From: an uncultured Gammaproteobacteria bacterium
Lineage (GTDB): Bacteria > Pseudomonadota > Gammaproteobacteria > Nitrosococcales > Methylophagaceae
DNA: 57,829 nt
Direction of reading: 5' to 3'
NCBI GenBank assembly: GCA_913042265.1
Contig: CAJWKF010000005.1
Span: 1 to 57,829, forward strand
In this document: one piece after another, positions 8,062 to 16,796 of the stretch
How positions within the stretch are numbered: the stretch's first letter is position 1
How the letters are laid out: each line of letters starts with the position of its first letter
Program-made: the position numbers and the translations under genes
The notes under the pieces: generated by a model
Databases searched by the model: none
What the model saw: only the letters and a program-made list of their open reading frames with translations
Told to the model about the DNA's origin: nothing

Positions 8062-9771
8062 ATGAGCATTATTTTAGGGTGGGATGAGACATTGACAGAT
8101 AGTTACTTCACGCCATTTGAGGAATCGCTAGCAAATTATTCTATTCCAGAAAGTTTCACATTTCCGTTTTATTATGAGCCACACCCCTTGTCTTTATTAG
8201 CGGTCAAAAAGTTGCAAGAATATATTCAAACTGAAATTGAAGCAGGGCTTAGTCCGGAATCAAAAATTTTTGGTGACAAGAACAAAACTGGCAAAATGCT
8301 TGGCGTTTTAGTTGTTAAAAATGAAATTGGCGAAGTTGGTTTTATTTCAGCATTTTCAGGCCAATTAGGCGGGCAGAATAATTGGCAAAAATTTATTCCT
8401 CCAGTATTTGACCTTTTAGGGGGAAATGATTTTTTTCTAAAAAGCGAAGCTGAAATTAACGAACTCACTCAAGATATAGAAAAATTAGAACAAAATACAC
8501 AAATAGCTGTATGTGCGAAACATTTGAAAACAGAGCTAAAAATTTCAAAAGAAATTATTGGTAATCATCGAAAAGTAATGATTGAAGGACGGAAGGAGAG
8601 AAAAGCTAAAAGGTTAGTTTATAAAGATAAAACAAATGAAGATGAGTTTGAGAAACTGCAAAGAGGGTTAGCAAAACAAAGTGTAGAGCAAAAGAACCAA
8701 CTGAAAGATTTAAAGCTGCTATTTAGACAGCGGATTCAGATAGCAGAACAAGACTTACTTGAATTAACTGATGTTATAGCTGCTCTAAAAGACCGTCGTA
8801 AAGTACAATCTAAAGCTCTGCAGGAGAGAGTATTCGATAATTATGACTTCCTTAATATAAGTGGTATCAAAAAAAAATTAAAAGTACTATTTTCAGAGAA
8901 TGCACATAGCCAGCCAGCATCAGGGACAGGAGACTGTGCTGCTCCTAAATTATTACAGTATGCCTTTAGGCATTCCTTAAAACCTATCGCACTTGCTGAG
9001 TTTTGGTGGGGTAGGGCACCAGAGTCAGAAATTAGGCAGCATGGTAATTTTTATGGTGCTTGCCAAGGTAAGTGTCAACCAATATTAGCTCATATGCTTG
9101 AAGGGATGGCAGTTGATGACAACCCACTTTTAGTTAACCCAGCTGCAGACAAAACACTTGAAATTGTTTATGAGGATGATTTAGTGGTGATAATTAACAA
9201 GCCTGAAGGTTTTTTATCAGTGCCAGGTAAAAATATTGAGGATTCTGTTTATAGTCGAATGAAGAAGCTTTACCCAATGGCAACTGGGCCCTTAATTGTC
9301 CATCGTTTGGATATGTCGACTTCAGGTTTAATGGTAATTGCTTTAACAAAAAAATCACATAAGATATTACAACAGCAATTTATTAAACGGACCGTTAAAA
9401 AACGTTACGTTGCAGTATTAGATGGTTTGTTAATCGAAGATGAGGGTATTATTGAGTTACCTTTACGGGTTGATTTAGACGACCGACCACGGCAATTGGT
9501 CTGTTATGACTATGGGAGACCAGCCAAAACAAGATGGCAAGTGATCGAAAGATATTTAGGTGAAACCAAAGTTTATTTTTATCCAATAACAGGACGGACG
9601 CATCAACTTCGTGTTCACTCTGCTCATGTCAGTGGACTTGGAATTCCCATCAAAGGTGATGACCTTTATGGTAATAGCTCTGAATATTTGCACCTGCATG
9701 CGGAAAAATTAGAAATAGAGCACCCTGTCACAAAGCTGAGAATGGTCTTTCAAGTCGAGGCGAAATTTTAA
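8062..9771 (+). CDS. RluA-family pseudouridine synthase with long N-terminal extension
   Basis: The catalytic part lies in the C-terminal 210 residues: the YEDDLVVIINKPEGFLSVPG motif, the catalytic Asp in HRLDMSTSGL, and the GRTHQLRVHSAH motif, all typical of RluA-type enzymes that isomerise uridine in rRNA or tRNA. The N-terminal 350 residues form a separate region: an alpha/beta part (1-130), a strongly charged helical stretch likely to form a coiled coil (about 130-260), and a cysteine-containing block (GTGDCAAPKLLQYA, GACQGKCQP). This 569-residue architecture is known from other marine gammaproteobacteria but not from E. coli RluA. The RNA target is not known. Confidence 0.88.
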   Translation: MSIILGWDETLTDSYFTPFEESLANYSIPESFTFPFYYEPHPLSLLAVKKLQEYIQTEIEAGLSPESKIFGDKNKTGKMLGVLVVKNEIGEVGFISAFSGQLGGQNNWQKFIPPVFDLLGGNDFFLKSEAEINELTQDIEKLEQNTQIAVCAKHLKTELKISKEIIGNHRKVMIEGRKERKAKRLVYKDKTNEDEFEKLQRGLAKQSVEQKNQLKDLKLLFRQRIQIAEQDLLELTDVIAALKDRRKVQSKALQERVFDNYDFLNISGIKKKLKVLFSENAHSQPASGTGDCAAPKLLQYAFRHSLKPIALAEFWWGRAPESEIRQHGNFYGACQGKCQPILAHMLEGMAVDDNPLLVNPAADKTLEIVYEDDLVVIINKPEGFLSVPGKNIEDSVYSRMKKLYPMATGPLIVHRLDMSTSGLMVIALTKKSHKILQQQFIKRTVKKRYVAVLDGLLIEDEGIIELPLRVDLDDRPRQLVCYDYGRPAKTRWQVIERYLGETKVYFYPITGRTHQLRVHSAHVSGLGIPIKGDDLYGNSSEYLHLHAEKLEIEHPVTKLRMVFQVEAKF

Positions 9772-9775
9772 AATT

Positions 9776-9798
9776 AAGCTATTGTTAATAAATAGCTT
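9776..9798. repeat. Inverted repeat just after the pseudouridine synthase gene
   Basis: Perfect 8-base arms, AAGCTATT and AATAGCTT, flank a 7-base loop and begin 5 bases after the stop codon. It may mark the 3' end of the transcript. No T-run follows, so I do not call it an intrinsic terminator. The rest of the spacer to 10043 holds nothing that I recognise. Confidence 0.35.
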
Positions 9799-10043
9799 GC
9801 ATGGGGTTATGGCCAAATATCTGCTTTGCTTAAAAGACTTGCAGCATGATTTTCTAGCAAGTCGATAGAACACGTCTCATTATGGGGCTATGGTTCAGCT
9901 TATTAACTACATTCTTTAATTTTCTTGGATGTTACAAGCATTGGCTATAGGCATAAAGCTCACCCGTTACTATTAATTATTAGAATGTTCACTTAATCAA
10001 AAAGCAAATTTTAATTATCTCTTTATGGAATGCTCAGATGAAA

Positions 10044-11318
10044 TTATGTTAAAGCTTGTGATAGATCAGCAATAATATCTTCTGCGTCTTCAATACCTAC
10101 TGATATTCTGATTAAACCTTCAGTAATACCAATGACCGCACGGCGCTCTTTTAGAACACCTGAGTGTGTCATTGCTGCCGGGTGTTGAGCGAGGCTTTCA
10201 GTACCACCAAGACTTACAGCGAGCTTTACTAGTTTTAGTTTGTTCAATACTGAAAAGGCTCCTTCTTCACCGCCATCAACTTCAAATGAAAATGTTGAGC
10301 CAGCACCCGTACATTGCTTTTGATAAATATCATATTGGGAGTCACCTTTTTTCAATAAGCCAGGGTAATCAATTCGGCTGACTTTATCGTGGCCCTGTAA
10401 GTAATTGACAACTTTTTTTGCACCATTTGCAGCTGCTTCCATCCGAATCTTTAAAGTCTCTAGAGAGCGTAGAATTAACCATGCTGTATTTGAATCCATT
10501 GTTGTACCAATACTATTTCTGACTTTTCTGATACGACTGACCAAGGCTTTGCTGCCAGAACAACTGCCGCCTATTAAATCAGAGTGTCCACCAACATATT
10601 TAGTTAAGGAATAGATACATAAATCAGCACCATGGGCTAATGGCTGCTGCCATACCGGGCCCATCATTGTGTTATCGACTGCTAATACAGGTTTAGATTC
10701 TTGATCTATCGTTGCATCATCAATAATTTTTTTGCTTTCTGCAATATCGATAAGGTTATTGGTAGGGTTATCTGGCGTTTCTAGCATTACAACCGATATA
10801 GAGCCTAGCGCTTTTGCCTTATCAAGTGCTTGCTTTAAACCGAGACTCCCTTCACTGGATAAATAGCCCACAGATTGAATATTCATCTGTTTTAATATGA
10901 CATTAACTAAAGTGTCGGTACCCCCATAAATTGGCTCAGAGTAGACAACAACATCACCGGGGCGTGAAAAAGTAAAGAGTGTGGTGGAAATTGCTGACAT
11001 ACCACTTCCAGTAACAATACAATCTTCAGCCTGATCCCAAATAGCAATACGATTTTCTGCAATTTCTAGAGTTGGATTGTTAAATCTAGAATAAACCAAG
11101 CCTGCCTGTTCGCCATCTTTTAGCTGCCGACGGCCAGATACGAGATTAAAAAAGTCTTTCCCTTGTTCAGCTGACTTAAATACAAATGTCGAGGTCTGGA
11201 AATTAGGGCACTTAATTGACCCTTCAGAGAGCTGTGGATCATACCCATAGCCCATCATTAGTGAGTCCGCTTTGAGTGGATGCTCTCCGATGTGTGTTTT
11301 TTTATAACTTGTAGACAC
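10044..11318 (-). CDS. Cys/Met metabolism PLP-dependent enzyme (cystathionine gamma-synthase family)
   Basis: This 424-residue fold-type I PLP enzyme belongs to the group of cystathionine gamma-synthase, cystathionine gamma-lyase, methionine gamma-lyase and O-acetylhomoserine sulfhydrylase. The sequence shows LVYSRFNNPTLEIAENRIA (PLP-phosphate/tetramer motif), GSGMSAISTTL, the Asp loop AVDNTM, the Schiff-base lysine in SLTKYVGGHSDLIGG, and SLGGTESLAQHPAAMTH. The start codon is a GTG preceded by GGAA; homologues begin with a similar KTHIGEHPL sequence, which supports it. Exact reaction cannot be decided within the family. The fpr gene lies 148 bases upstream on the same strand. Confidence 0.85.
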   Translation of the reverse strand: MSTSYKKTHIGEHPLKADSLMMGYGYDPQLSEGSIKCPNFQTSTFVFKSAEQGKDFFNLVSGRRQLKDGEQAGLVYSRFNNPTLEIAENRIAIWDQAEDCIVTGSGMSAISTTLFTFSRPGDVVVYSEPIYGGTDTLVNVILKQMNIQSVGYLSSEGSLGLKQALDKAKALGSISVVMLETPDNPTNNLIDIAESKKIIDDATIDQESKPVLAVDNTMMGPVWQQPLAHGADLCIYSLTKYVGGHSDLIGGSCSGSKALVSRIRKVRNSIGTTMDSNTAWLILRSLETLKIRMEAAANGAKKVVNYLQGHDKVSRIDYPGLLKKGDSQYDIYQKQCTGAGSTFSFEVDGGEEGAFSVLNKLKLVKLAVSLGGTESLAQHPAAMTHSGVLKERRAVIGITEGLIRISVGIEDAEDIIADLSQALT

Positions 11319-11466
11319 AGTATTTCCAGTTTAATTTGATTATATAAAGAAACAGAGATTATAGACTACTTAAAAGATGAAAAGTTATACGCAAATAATA
11401 TCTGTGGTGATTTATTTTTGAATGGCCACTATTCTTTTAGAGTTTGTGGGTAGACTAAGATAAAGC

Positions 11467-12210
11467 TTAGTAATATTTTTCCATTGCTATCTGGCCTGGC
11501 TTACTACGACTATGGCGACGCAACCCTTTTTGTTCAAGAAGCTGCGTTACCTCATTTATCATATCTGCATTACCACATAGCATAGTATGGCTGGACTTGG
11601 CTGATAAAATGAGCTGGGCTTTCTTTTCAAGCTCGCCAGATTCGAGGTATGTTGTTAACCGCGAATTGATTGTACCTGCTACATTTTCACGGGTGATGAA
11701 AGGAATAAAACAAAATTGTTCTTCATACTTAGATTTAATTTTATTTAATTCTTTAATGTAGGCCATATCGTCGAGTGTTTTAACTGCATAACACAACACA
11801 ACTTTCTTAAACCGCTGCCAAGGTTCTGCTGTCATTAAAATTGATATAAACGGTCCTACTCCCGTCCCTGTGGCAAATAACCAGAGGTTACTTACATCTG
11901 GTACTTCTTCCAAAGTTAGCAATCCTGTAGGTCGGTTAGATACTTGTATGCTGTCACCAGGACTTAAATCAGTTAATAGAGGACTTAAAGTACCATCTTT
12001 TACTGTATTGAAATGGACTTGAAGCAGGCTTCCATCTGGTGGATTGACAAGAGAGTAGGGGCGATAAAGTACATCATCCCCATTCTTAACTCCAACCAAT
12101 ATAAATTGCCCTGCTTTAAATGCTAAAGGTTCAGTTTTTATAGAAATAGTAAATAATTCAGGAGTCCAACGTTTATTTTCAACAATTGTTCCTTGCAACC
12201 ATGTAATCAT
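11467..12210 (-). CDS. fpr: Ferredoxin/flavodoxin-NADP+ reductase
   Basis: This 247-residue flavoenzyme exchanges electrons between NADPH and ferredoxin or flavodoxin. The FAD-binding motif RPYSLVNPP, the NADP-binding GTGVGPFISIL, the NADP-ribose region around residue 140 (VVLCYAVKTLDDMAYI), and MLCGNADMI are all visible. It ends in an aromatic pair (EKYY), as in bacterial-type Fpr proteins where a C-terminal aromatic tail stacks on the flavin. AAGG precedes the ATG. In related bacteria Fpr is tied to oxidative-stress defence and Fe-S repair; no SoxR site was identified here. Confidence 0.92.
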   Translation of the reverse strand: MITWLQGTIVENKRWTPELFTISIKTEPLAFKAGQFILVGVKNGDDVLYRPYSLVNPPDGSLLQVHFNTVKDGTLSPLLTDLSPGDSIQVSNRPTGLLTLEEVPDVSNLWLFATGTGVGPFISILMTAEPWQRFKKVVLCYAVKTLDDMAYIKELNKIKSKYEEQFCFIPFITRENVAGTINSRLTTYLESGELEKKAQLILSAKSSHTMLCGNADMINEVTQLLEQKGLRRHSRSKPGQIAMEKYY

Positions 12211-12522
12211 AATTGAGACCTTGCTGTAAGTAGGAATAAGATTATTAATACTAATTTGTTCGAATAAATCTCATAGTAGCATGGTTACAGAGTCAGCTCA
12301 TCTAGGATCTTAATTGAATTTCTTTGTCGAAAGAAGGGGAGATAATTATTTTTTTAGTTTAGCTATTTGGCTAGAAATTGTGAAAAAAAGTTGAAGTATT
12401 TAAAGAGAGTATATTTTCACAATAATTTAGACTAGCAAAGTGTTTTGAATACTGGGAATTAATAATAATTTCACTAGCTGTAGGTTTTGTATCTGTTAAT
12501 AAAAAAGAAGTGTTGGATTAAC
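12211..12522. other. Gene-free spacer, nothing recognised
   Basis: The 312 bases between fpr and the dienelactone-hydrolase-like gene (both minus strand) are AT-rich. I see no open frame with a ribosome binding site, no RNA gene and no strong hairpin. It probably holds the fpr promoter and the 3' end of the upstream transcript. Confidence 0.4.
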
Positions 12523-13266
12523 TTAACGTAAAGAACGACTAAATAAATTTAAGGCTAGTTGATATCCGAGCTGTGCAGTTTGCCCATCATAACGGCCATC
12601 ATCTGCTTCATCACGCATAAATGCATGTGCAGCATTAAATTCATGCCAGGTTAAAGTAATATCTGTTGCATTCAATTCTTTATAAATTTTGGCTAATCCA
12701 TCTTTAGGTACATGGCTATCCTGCTTACCCCATATCATCATTAGCTCACCTTTAATATTGTCTAACAGCTCCATGCTATGCTGTCCGTCTTGATTAGGAA
12801 TAACGCTGACATGTAGATCGGTGGCATAAAAGCATGCAGTCCCTTTAACTTGGGGTTGCAGAGCAGCTCGAAAAGCTAAATGACCACCAATACAAAAACC
12901 CATTGCACCTATATGGCCGTTATACCAGCTTTGTTGTTGAGCATAATTAATTAAAGTCACATTATCGGAGTCATACCCTTGTACATCTTTAGAATGTTTG
13001 TCCGCATTGCCTTTTTCTCTCCCAGCGTCGTCATACCCTAAAACTGTTCCTATGGGGTTCAATTCATGAAAGACTTCTGGTACAAGAACTGCATAGCCAT
13101 GGCTTGCCATTAGCTTTGCTGAACGTTCAATAGGACCGGTTTGTTGAAATATCTCAGAGTAAAATAAAATCACAGGGTACTTATCGGGGCCAATTGGACG
13201 ATGAATATAAGTACGCATAATACCTGTGGGTGTTTGTAGGTCTACAAGATGGCTCCGGATCTTCAT
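12523..13266 (-). CDS. Dienelactone hydrolase-family alpha/beta hydrolase
   Basis: This 247-residue cytoplasmic hydrolase has the dienelactone hydrolase pattern: a nucleophile elbow with cysteine, MGFCIGGHLAFRAA, an aspartate in MMIWGKQDSHVP, and a histidine in NAAHAFMRDEADDGRYD. These would form the Cys-Asp-His triad. The family cleaves dienelactones from aromatic degradation, but many members act as general carboxylesterases; no aromatic-pathway genes are nearby, so the substrate is open. GAGG lies upstream of the ATG. The TusA-like gene is 75 bases upstream on the same strand and may share its transcript. Confidence 0.88.
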   Translation of the reverse strand: MKIRSHLVDLQTPTGIMRTYIHRPIGPDKYPVILFYSEIFQQTGPIERSAKLMASHGYAVLVPEVFHELNPIGTVLGYDDAGREKGNADKHSKDVQGYDSDNVTLINYAQQQSWYNGHIGAMGFCIGGHLAFRAALQPQVKGTACFYATDLHVSVIPNQDGQHSMELLDNIKGELMMIWGKQDSHVPKDGLAKIYKELNATDITLTWHEFNAAHAFMRDEADDGRYDGQTAQLGYQLALNLFSRSLR

Positions 13267-13341
13267 TTATGAATTGTACCTCTGATCGTATATGAATTTT
13301 AGGGTTATTAAGAAAAGGGCTAAGCTGAGTAGAAATTTATA

Positions 13342-13578
13342 TTAAGAGCTGCTTTTTTCGATAATAAAAACGAGCTTACTTTCGACCTTACTGGAATCAA
13401 TTAATTTATTATCAGATATTTGACAAAAAACGGGAATATCAATAAAGGCAGCTGGATCGGTGGCAATCACACGTAGATATTCGCCCTTATTCATTTCTGC
13501 AAGAGCTTTTTTAGTTTTTAGCAGAGGGAGGGGACAATTTAGGCCTGAAGTATCAATTTCTGTATCAAAGTTTGACAT
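13342..13578 (-). CDS. TusA-family sulfurtransferase/sulfur carrier
   Basis: This 78-residue protein has the TusA signature LNCPLPLLKTKKAL, with the persulfide-carrying cysteine at residue 15, followed by the LRVIATDPAAFIDIPVFC segment with a second, commonly seen cysteine. TusA proteins relay sulfur from cysteine desulfurases for tRNA thiolation or in sulfur metabolism. The length matches the family (about 80). I give no gene symbol because several paralogous TusA-like proteins exist and the true tRNA-thiolation TusA cannot be identified from one window. No good ribosome binding site is visible. Confidence 0.88.
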   Translation of the reverse strand: MSNFDTEIDTSGLNCPLPLLKTKKALAEMNKGEYLRVIATDPAAFIDIPVFCQISDNKLIDSSKVESKLVFIIEKSSS

Positions 13579-13738
13579 CGTAAAGTTAAGTTAGCATCTC
13601 GAGTTGTTTTGATGCAGAAATATGGAATGCGTTAGAGAATTAAGCTCATAACGCTTCCATTTTATTGCAAACATATTCAACCTTTTTTGTATTTAAAAAA
13701 GGTTATCAATAATAAATAACTAAAAGGTTCCTAGTTAT

Positions 13739-14341
13739 TTAGGCAGCATATGTAAATGGTGCTGATAAACCTACGGTTTCAGACTGATGCCAATTAATTC
13801 CATTGTCATTATATGTAACGGATTTGGACTTACTTATCGTCACGGGTTCACTTGGTGATACAGCTAGGGGGTGGTTAGATATTTTAACTTCCCCACCATC
13901 CTCACCTTCTATTTCTTGCATGTTATTTTCCGCAAAACTTCCAACTTTCAAGTAGTGGTTCCGTTCTTTCTGGCTAAATTCAATCGGTACTTGTTTTACG
14001 CTCATTAGTTCGCCAACTAGGCCAGCTATAACGGCTAAGTGGCCGCCGTGCTCTCCGCCCCATAATGCCGATATGGCATCTTTTTGTGCCTCTGTGGCGC
14101 GCTCATCAATATAGAGTGCGAGCCTCCAGTTACCGTCGGTTAGGGAGCCGGGTGAATGAAGCCAAGCAGAGACATTTAAATTATTCAATTCAACACCATC
14201 TAAGTGACCCTTCTCTATGTGCCAACCGACAAGGGCCTCACAAAATCCTTCGGTGGGCGGGGCTAAAAATATGCAAGGGCAAACTGCGTTACAGTTGCAC
14301 GATTCAAAGTATTGTCCAGTAACTTTCCAATTGTCTGACAT
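13739..14341 (-). CDS. DUF1326 protein with CxC-x3-CPC cysteine cluster
   Basis: The 200-residue protein has no assigned function. The N-terminus holds a tight cysteine cluster, SCNCNAVCPC (Cys15, 17, 21, 23) plus Cys34, the hallmark of DUF1326 and a likely metal site. The rest is a beta-rich domain. I set the start at the ATG at 14341: an in-frame ATG lies four codons earlier, but the sequence in between contains GGAGG placed 5 bases before the inner ATG, an ideal ribosome binding site. It is divergent from a DUF2182 membrane protein; the two families are frequently neighbours, which suggests a joint function. Confidence 0.8.
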   Translation of the reverse strand: MSDNWKVTGQYFESCNCNAVCPCIFLAPPTEGFCEALVGWHIEKGHLDGVELNNLNVSAWLHSPGSLTDGNWRLALYIDERATEAQKDAISALWGGEHGGHLAVIAGLVGELMSVKQVPIEFSQKERNHYLKVGSFAENNMQEIEGEDGGEVKISNHPLAVSPSEPVTISKSKSVTYNDNGINWHQSETVGLSAPFTYAA

Positions 14342-14374
14342 TCCAACCTCCATACGGTTGTTAGTAATAATCTA

Positions 14375-14396
14375 GTGTAGTAAAATTAATTTACAC
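14375..14396. promoter_or_regulatory. Operator-like inverted repeat between DUF1326 and DUF2182 genes
   Basis: Two 5-base arms, GTGTA and TACAC, are separated by 12 AT-rich bases near the middle of the 115-base divergent spacer. The position would suit one regulator controlling both genes. No regulator is known or encoded alongside, so this is a candidate only. Confidence 0.3.
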
Positions 14397-14456
14397 TTAA
14401 TATATTTATACTCGCTAACTCTTATAAATCATAAATCTTATCCTACATAATTAATC

Positions 14457-15281
14457 ATGCTGAATCAAGACAATCAAATTATATCGACGCCTAAAGAGAA
14501 AATAGTCCTTTCTTTGCGTGATCGCTTGATTGTTTATGGTGGAGTATTTCTAATTATAGTTACAGCTTGGTCCTATATGCTTTATATGGGGTGGGCGATG
14601 AATAATATGCATCTTGTTGATATGTGGATGCCCCCCAATACTGGTAGTGAATCATGGCACATTTATGACTTTTATATGCTATTTGTTATGTGGTTTGTGA
14701 TGATGATGGCAATGATGATGCCTTCTGTTACACCAATGGTTCTCATGTTCACCATAGTTAACAAGGGAAAACAGAACAAAGGTCTACCATACAGTCCTAC
14801 ATTTATATTTTTAAGTGGCTATCTAGTGGCTTGGGCTTTATTTAGTATCGTAGCCTCAGCAATACAATACCCTTTGCACGAAAGCGGTCTTCTCAATCCT
14901 ATGATGAACAGCAGGAGCTATTTGTTTAGCGGCAGTATTTTAATAATTGCAGGGTTATATCAATGGACTCCTCTTAAGGAGGCCTGTCTCAGTAAATGTC
15001 GAAGTCCATTGAGTTTTTTAATGACATCATGGCAGGAGGGCCACATAGGCGCGCTTAAGTTAGGTGTGCACCATGGACTTTATTGTGTTGGTTGCTGCTG
15101 GGCACTAATGATGGTGTTATTTTCTGTCGGAGTTATGAATATGCTCTGGGTTTTTCTTATTACCGCCTTTGTACTTTTAGAAAAGCTTGGACCAACTACA
15201 TCTGTTTATTTAAGGTTTATAACTGGCTTACTACTTATTGTTTGGGGCTCTTATTGGATATCTTTACACCACTGGCAATAA
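14457..15281 (+). CDS. DUF2182 integral membrane protein
   Basis: The 274-residue protein has about six membrane helices and all the family landmarks: MWFVMMMAMMMPSVTPM (residues 78-94), GLYQWTPLKEACLSKCRSP with Cys177 and Cys181, and the cysteine motif YCVGCCWALMM with Cys210, 213 and 214. The many Met and Cys residues within membrane helices suggest a transition metal, perhaps copper, though this has not been shown here. It is divergent from the DUF1326 gene. No ribosome binding site is obvious before the ATG. Its role is unknown. Confidence 0.82.
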   Translation: MLNQDNQIISTPKEKIVLSLRDRLIVYGGVFLIIVTAWSYMLYMGWAMNNMHLVDMWMPPNTGSESWHIYDFYMLFVMWFVMMMAMMMPSVTPMVLMFTIVNKGKQNKGLPYSPTFIFLSGYLVAWALFSIVASAIQYPLHESGLLNPMMNSRSYLFSGSILIIAGLYQWTPLKEACLSKCRSPLSFLMTSWQEGHIGALKLGVHHGLYCVGCCWALMMVLFSVGVMNMLWVFLITAFVLLEKLGPTTSVYLRFITGLLLIVWGSYWISLHHWQ

Positions 15282-15300
15282 AAGAAGTTTAGCCGCAGGG

Positions 15301-15417
15301 CTATTCCCCAAGTAAGCTAGTTGCAGCTTTTTTTGATTTCTTGGCTGCTTTTTTTTCTTTCGAAGTTAAAAGTGGTTTCTTTTTGACATTTTTTTTACTG
15401 TCTTGGCCTTTACTCAT
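15301..15417 (-). CDS. Small lysine-rich protein (38 residues)
   Basis: A short frame on the minus strand encodes 38 residues starting MSKGQDSKKNVKKKPL and ending in AATSLLGE; 15 of them are lysine and there are no aromatic residues. A GGAG ribosome binding site stands 8 bases before the ATG. Similar lysine-rich proteins opening with M(S/G)KGxxSKK occur as small conserved hypotheticals in gammaproteobacteria (from memory). The charge suggests RNA, DNA or ribosome binding and intrinsic disorder. It is convergent with the DUF2182 gene, ending 19 bases from that gene's stop. No function is assigned. Confidence 0.65.
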   Translation of the reverse strand: MSKGQDSKKNVKKKPLLTSKEKKAAKKSKKAATSLLGE

Positions 15418-15593
15418 TATATTTCTCCATAACCATAGGTTTTGTATCTATTATCTAGTTTAAAGGAAAATGCTTAATTCTCACATCATTAACTCAGCTG
15501 GTATTCTCACCGGCAGTCTGCAAACAACCCACCATCGCAAAACAACCAATATCAAACGCTCCACATACCTTTAACTTCACAACAGTTATCCTT

Positions 15594-16796
15594 CTAATCC
15601 CATTTTAGAGCACCACCTGTTTGATATTCTGTGACTTTAGTTTCAAAGAAGTTTTTTTCCTTGCGCATATTAGCTTGTTCATCAAGCCAAGGAAGTGTTG
15701 CTTCAGCGCCAGGAAATGGCTTTTCAAAGCCAAGTTGTTTTGCACGACGGTTAGCGATAAAGCGGAACTGTCCTATATGGTTTTCTTTTGAATAGCCTAA
15801 AATTGGATCTCGCAATATATAGCTTGCATAAATTTCTTCTGCCGCATCCGCTTCTTCCCACATTTGTTGTACCTTAACGGGGTCGAGTTTGACGTTTTCT
15901 TCCTTAATGATTTGTTTAACTACGCGAATACCAAAAGAAGCGTGTAAGACCTCATCACGCATAATGTACTGAAGCTGCTCTGCTGTGCCTTTCATTAGAC
16001 CGCGACGCTGTAGAGCAAATATCGGACTAAAACCATTGTAGAACCAGCAGCCTTCGAATATACCACCAAAGAAAGCATAGGCCATTACGAAGTTTTCTAA
16101 TTCATCTTTATCTTTTAAATCAATATCACTTCGTAGAACTGAATTTAAACGACGGTTGGCGAGTTGAATTTTTTGATTGATTTCAGGCACGACACGGTAG
16201 CGATTGTATATTTCACTCTGATCTAGCCCAATAGTTTCAATACAGTGTTGGTAAGTCCATGTATGAAGAGCTTCCTCATAAACTTGGCGCGCCTGATATA
16301 TTTGTAACTCTGGCGCTGACATTTTTTCCATCACCGCAATACCAATATTACGCATGGCGAGGATATCAGAAGTAGTTAGATAAGACAGTACGTTTTCATA
16401 GACATGACGCTCCTCCATCGTTAGATTATGACGATAGTCGTGAACATCTTGAGTCATATTGATATCAAGTGGCGTCCAGTGGTTCTTATTTGAATTAAGC
16501 CAGTATTCCCATGCCCAGGGATACTTGAATGGAGCGAGCTGATTAATATCAGTCATTCCATTAATAACACGTTTATCATCTGGGTTTACAGGAGCAATAT
16601 TAGCTCTGGGTAACGATGCGAGACTAGCCATATCCGGCTCTGGTACTGATGTCGGCATGGCTATCGCTGAAGCTTCATTAGCAGCAGGTTGAACTGCTGT
16701 AGTTTCATTTTCTTCTACAGGAGTAACTGATTCAGTAGCTTGTGCTGAGTCAGTACCTGTTGCAGGTTTTGTAAATGGATCATCCCAATCTAACAT
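15594..16796 (-). CDS. nrdB: Ribonucleotide reductase class Ia, beta subunit
   Basis: The 400-residue radical-bearing subunit pairs with NrdA to make deoxynucleoside diphosphates. All class Ia landmarks align with E. coli NrdB by spacing: metal ligands Asp144, Glu175 and His178, the radical Tyr182 in EEALHTWTYQHC, a glutamate in GGIFEGCWF, and Glu/His in MRDEVLHASFG. The first 75 or so residues form a low-complexity Ala/Pro/Thr/Glu extension absent from E. coli but seen in pseudomonad-type NrdB. I start it at the ATG at 16796, whose A is the last base of the nrdA stop (TAATG); an in-frame GTG lies three codons upstream. It is translationally coupled to nrdA. Confidence 0.96.
   Translation of the reverse strand: MLDWDDPFTKPATGTDSAQATESVTPVEENETTAVQPAANEASAIAMPTSVPEPDMASLASLPRANIAPVNPDDKRVINGMTDINQLAPFKYPWAWEYWLNSNKNHWTPLDINMTQDVHDYRHNLTMEERHVYENVLSYLTTSDILAMRNIGIAVMEKMSAPELQIYQARQVYEEALHTWTYQHCIETIGLDQSEIYNRYRVVPEINQKIQLANRRLNSVLRSDIDLKDKDELENFVMAYAFFGGIFEGCWFYNGFSPIFALQRRGLMKGTAEQLQYIMRDEVLHASFGIRVVKQIIKEENVKLDPVKVQQMWEEADAAEEIYASYILRDPILGYSKENHIGQFRFIANRRAKQLGFEKPFPGAEATLPWLDEQANMRKEKNFFETKVTEYQTGGALKWD

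Noticed and set aside
9776-9798. Possible intrinsic terminator after the pseudouridine synthase gene
   Set aside because: The stem is AT-rich and no T-run follows, so I list it only as an inverted repeat.
5651-15593. The 6-15 kb segment as a horizontally acquired island
   Set aside because: No integrase, transposase, tRNA-flanked direct repeat or evident composition shift by eye; the genes look like ordinary lineage-specific chromosomal genes. A GC and codon-use scan would be decisive.
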